From Saccharospirillaceae bacterium (GTDB lineage Bacteria > Pseudomonadota > Gammaproteobacteria > Pseudomonadales > Oceanobacteraceae), in contig JAJOJJ010000020.1 in NCBI GenBank assembly GCA_021208685.1, positions 1 through 64,000 on the forward strand: 64,000 nucleotides of DNA. The letters are read 5' to 3'. The position numbers and the translations under genes were made by a program. Positions 61,964 through 64,000 of this stretch are shown in pieces (within the stretch, counting starts at the first letter, position 1; the number at the start of each line of letters is the position of its first letter). The notes below the pieces were generated by a model, which saw only the letters and a program-made list of their open reading frames with translations, was not told the DNA's origin and ran no database searches.

Positions 61964-62662
61964 ATGAAATCTATTCTGCTGGTCGATGATGATTACGAAC
62001 TGGGCGAGCTGCTGCAGGAATACCTGTCGATGGAAGGCTTTGCCCTGACGGCGGTTCAGGACGGTGAAACGGGTCTGCAGCAGGCGTTAAGCGGTGACTA
62101 CGATCTGGTCCTGCTGGATGTGATGCTGCCGAAAATGAACGGCTTTGAAGTGCTGAAAAAGCTGCGCACCGAGTCATCCCTGCCGGTGATTATGCTGACG
62201 GCCCGTGGCGAAAGTGTGGATCGCGTGCTGGGGCTTGAGCATGGTGCTGATGACTATATTCCCAAGCCCTATCACCACCATGAGCTGGTGGCGCGTATTA
62301 AAGCGCTTTTCCGCCGTATCGATCTGTCGGCTGAGCCACTGGTCAAGGGCGCGGTTACCACGCTGAATGTGGGGGAGTTGCAGCTGAATACCACTCGCCG
62401 GGTGGTTACTCTGGATGGTGTTGAGCTGGCGCTGACGGGGGCTGAATTCGGCGTACTGCACTGCATGATGGAACACGTGGGTGAGCTGGTCGATAAAGAT
62501 ACGCTGTCGCTGGCGGCACTGGGCCGTCCGCTGATGGCTTATGATCGCTCGATTGATATGCACGTCAGTAATCTGCGCAAAAAACTGGGCCGCCGGGCGG
62601 ATCATTCCGACTGGATCAAAACCGTACGCTCACGCGGCTATATGCTGGTCAGTCCGGAATAA
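61964..62662 (+). CDS. OmpR-type response regulator, CpxR/RstA-like
   Basis: 232 residues from the ATG at 61964, seven bases after GGAGG. The receiver domain has VDDDYELGELL, phosphoacceptor Asp52 in LLDVMLPKMNG, and Lys in YIPKPY. A winged-helix output domain follows with TLNVGELQLNTTRRVVTLDG, LTGAEFGVL and IDMHVSNLRKKLG. It most resembles CpxR-type regulators of envelope stress. The cognate kinase gene starts about 27 bases downstream. Confidence 0.93.
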   Translation: MKSILLVDDDYELGELLQEYLSMEGFALTAVQDGETGLQQALSGDYDLVLLDVMLPKMNGFEVLKKLRTESSLPVIMLTARGESVDRVLGLEHGADDYIPKPYHHHELVARIKALFRRIDLSAEPLVKGAVTTLNVGELQLNTTRRVVTLDGVELALTGAEFGVLHCMMEHVGELVDKDTLSLAALGRPLMAYDRSIDMHVSNLRKKLGRRADHSDWIKTVRSRGYMLVSPE

Positions 62663-62688
62663 ATCCTACCTTTATCACAGGCCTTTGC

Positions 62689-64000
62689 ATGCGCTGGTAT
62701 CGCTCACTGTTCTTTAAGATATTCCTCTGGTTCTGGGGCGTGATTTTCGTTGCGATGTGGGCTGCGGTGCTGACCAACGAGTGGATTGAGGATGATTATT
62801 TCCGGCCCGCCACTCAGCCTGAAGCCATGCATCTGGTGCATCTGATGGACCGTGAACGGCCAATTGTGGCTGAGGGGCGAAAACTGTGGCGCAAGGTTCG
62901 TCCTGGCTGGAATCTGGTCGCGGTGCCGGTCGATATGACCAGCCAGTTGCCACATGATCTGGAGGAATTTGCGGATGAAGCCGGCAATGCCGATCAGATT
63001 CTGTGGGGGCAAAATGATGGCTGGCTGATGATCGGCCCGTTACAGCGTCAGGGGTATCTGTACATCGCCGTCAGCCGCAAAGAATGGCAAAGCGTACTCA
63101 ATAATGAAGACCGCTGGCTGGTGCCGCTGGCCATTGTCGTCGTGGTCACCCTGCTGTGTTTTATGCTGGTGTGGAGCCTGACCCGTCCGATCCGTCGCCT
63201 GCAGCGCACGGTACGCCGGTTGGCTCAGGGTGATTTTGATGTATCCGGATTGCGCCGCGATCTGCACCGCCATGATGAAATCGGCATGCTGGCCAGCGAA
63301 GTGGTGGATATGGCCGATGCTCTGCAGCGTTTACTGCACAGCCATCAGCAGTTATTGCGCGATGTTTCCCACGAGTTGCGCTCACCGCTGACCCGTCTGC
63401 AGATCGCTCTTGGCATTGCCCGTAAAAAAGACCAGCAGAATTTACTGGTCGCCGAGCATGACCGCATCGAGCGGGCAGTGGGTCAGGTGGATGGTCTGGT
63501 GGGACAGATTCTTGATCTGGCCCGCCTGCAACAGACGGACAGTCAGCAACTGCAGACCAGCACTCACGCGCTCGGCCAGCAGCTGCATGACTGGCTGCAG
63601 AACGCCGACGTTGAGATTGAAGAAAAACACCTGCAACTGATCGTGCACGAACCGGCGGATTCTCTGACCTGCGACTGGGACTGGATGCTCGTTGAACGGG
63701 CTTTTGACAATCTGCTGCGCAATGCCATCCGGTTTTCGCCGCCAGGATCGGCGTTGTCTGTTGGTGTGGATGTCAGTGCTCAGCACCTGGCTTTGTGGGT
63801 TCAGGATCAGGGACCCGGAGTGCCACAGGAAGAGCTGCAACGCATATTTGACCCCTTCACACAGGTCGACTCCGCCCGCGATCATGCCGCCGGTGGCTAT
63901 GGCATCGGCCTGGCACTGGTAAAGCGCATTGTTGAACTGCATGGAGGTCGTGTGCACGCCGAAAACCGCTTGCCCGGACTGCGTGTCACCATGCAGCTGC
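62689..64000 (+). CDS. sensor histidine kinase, CpxA-like (runs off the window)
   Basis: Open from the ATG at 62689 to the right edge (437 codons, no stop). Helix 1 is FFKIFLWFWGVIFVAMWAAV. A short periplasmic domain of ~120 residues is followed by helix 2 (WLVPLAIVVVVTLLCFMLVW). The HAMP domain reads SLTRPIRRLQRTVRRLAQGD. The HisKA box has RDVSHELRSPLTRLQIALG with the phosphoacceptor His. The HATPase domain has DNLLRNAIRFSPPGS, VQDQGPGVP and GGYGIGLALVKRIVELHGG. The CpxA-like layout and the preceding regulator gene suggest envelope stress sensing. The 3' end is outside the window. Confidence 0.92.
   Translation, partial: MRWYRSLFFKIFLWFWGVIFVAMWAAVLTNEWIEDDYFRPATQPEAMHLVHLMDRERPIVAEGRKLWRKVRPGWNLVAVPVDMTSQLPHDLEEFADEAGNADQILWGQNDGWLMIGPLQRQGYLYIAVSRKEWQSVLNNEDRWLVPLAIVVVVTLLCFMLVWSLTRPIRRLQRTVRRLAQGDFDVSGLRRDLHRHDEIGMLASEVVDMADALQRLLHSHQQLLRDVSHELRSPLTRLQIALGIARKKDQQNLLVAEHDRIERAVGQVDGLVGQILDLARLQQTDSQQLQTSTHALGQQLHDWLQNADVEIEEKHLQLIVHEPADSLTCDWDWMLVERAFDNLLRNAIRFSPPGSALSVGVDVSAQHLALWVQDQGPGVPQEELQRIFDPFTQVDSARDHAAGGYGIGLALVKRIVELHGGRVHAENRLPGLRVTMQL

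Overview
This window looks like chromosomal DNA of a marine-type gammaproteobacterium on the Pseudomonadales/Oceanospirillales side. The main reason is the block argH, algZ/algR-type LytS/LytTR two-component pair, hemC, hemD, hemX, hemY, and further on dsbB, rsd/algQ, algP and a YheS-type ABC-F gene. This grouping is familiar from Pseudomonas. The nudE / yrfG-hslR-hslO / pckA neighbourhood is instead the one known from enteric bacteria. Base composition is moderately GC-rich in core genes and clearly AT-richer at about 6.0-6.45 kb and 11.75-12.28 kb. Genus-level placement is inference.

Layout. 0.2-4.4 kb: a choice-of-anchor I lipoprotein, then a three-gene operon of lipoprotein, predicted outer-membrane barrel and lipoprotein. 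4.4-5.2 kb: a YebC/PmpR-family regulator. 5.3-12.3 kb: an accessory island holding ccdA, a ccdB broken by an amber codon, a giant secreted metallophosphoesterase with a GlyGly-CTERM tail, an overlapping gene for a b561-type cytochrome fused to an ethylbenzene-dehydrogenase-like haem domain, a second ccdB 3' end, and a small damaged orphan gene. 12.3-15.3 kb: gamma-carbonic anhydrase, oligopeptidase A and a YheV-type zinc ribbon. 15.5-19.1 kb: COG3014 / LpoB / LPP20 lipoprotein operon. 19.3-26.9 kb: argH, algZ-algR and hemCDXY. 26.9-27.4 kb: tandem repeats and REP-like palindromes.

27.4-36.3 kb (minus strand except the LysR gene): a frameshifted ABC substrate-binding protein, a proline-rich lipoprotein, an MBL-fold protein with an altered metal site divergent from a LysR regulator, an MscS channel, and ubiD with a flavin/2Fe-2S reductase. 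36.4-38.0 kb: DUF423, trmB and a PA4642-type protein. 38.1-44.2 kb: a two-gene calcium-repeat-like locus, yheS, a TIGR02444 gene and algP. 44.2-50.1 kb: orphan ParA, DUF4124, WD40 lipoprotein, rsd, dsbB, FliL-like and gshA. 50.2-57.0 kb: tex, pckA, hslO, hslR, yrfG and nudE. 57.0-60.6 kb: hybrid histidine kinase, LrgB, LrgA and tRNA-Leu(UAG). 60.8-64 kb: AI-2E-type exporter, then a CpxR/CpxA-like pair; the kinase runs off the right edge.

The least ordinary part is the 5.3-12.3 kb island. Two diverged copies of a ccdB 3' end bracket a translationally overlapping pair that couples a secreted phosphoesterase to a membrane haem protein. Next in interest are the lipoprotein-barrel-lipoprotein operon at 2.3-4.4 kb and the frameshift in an eight-base homopolymer near 27.5 kb.
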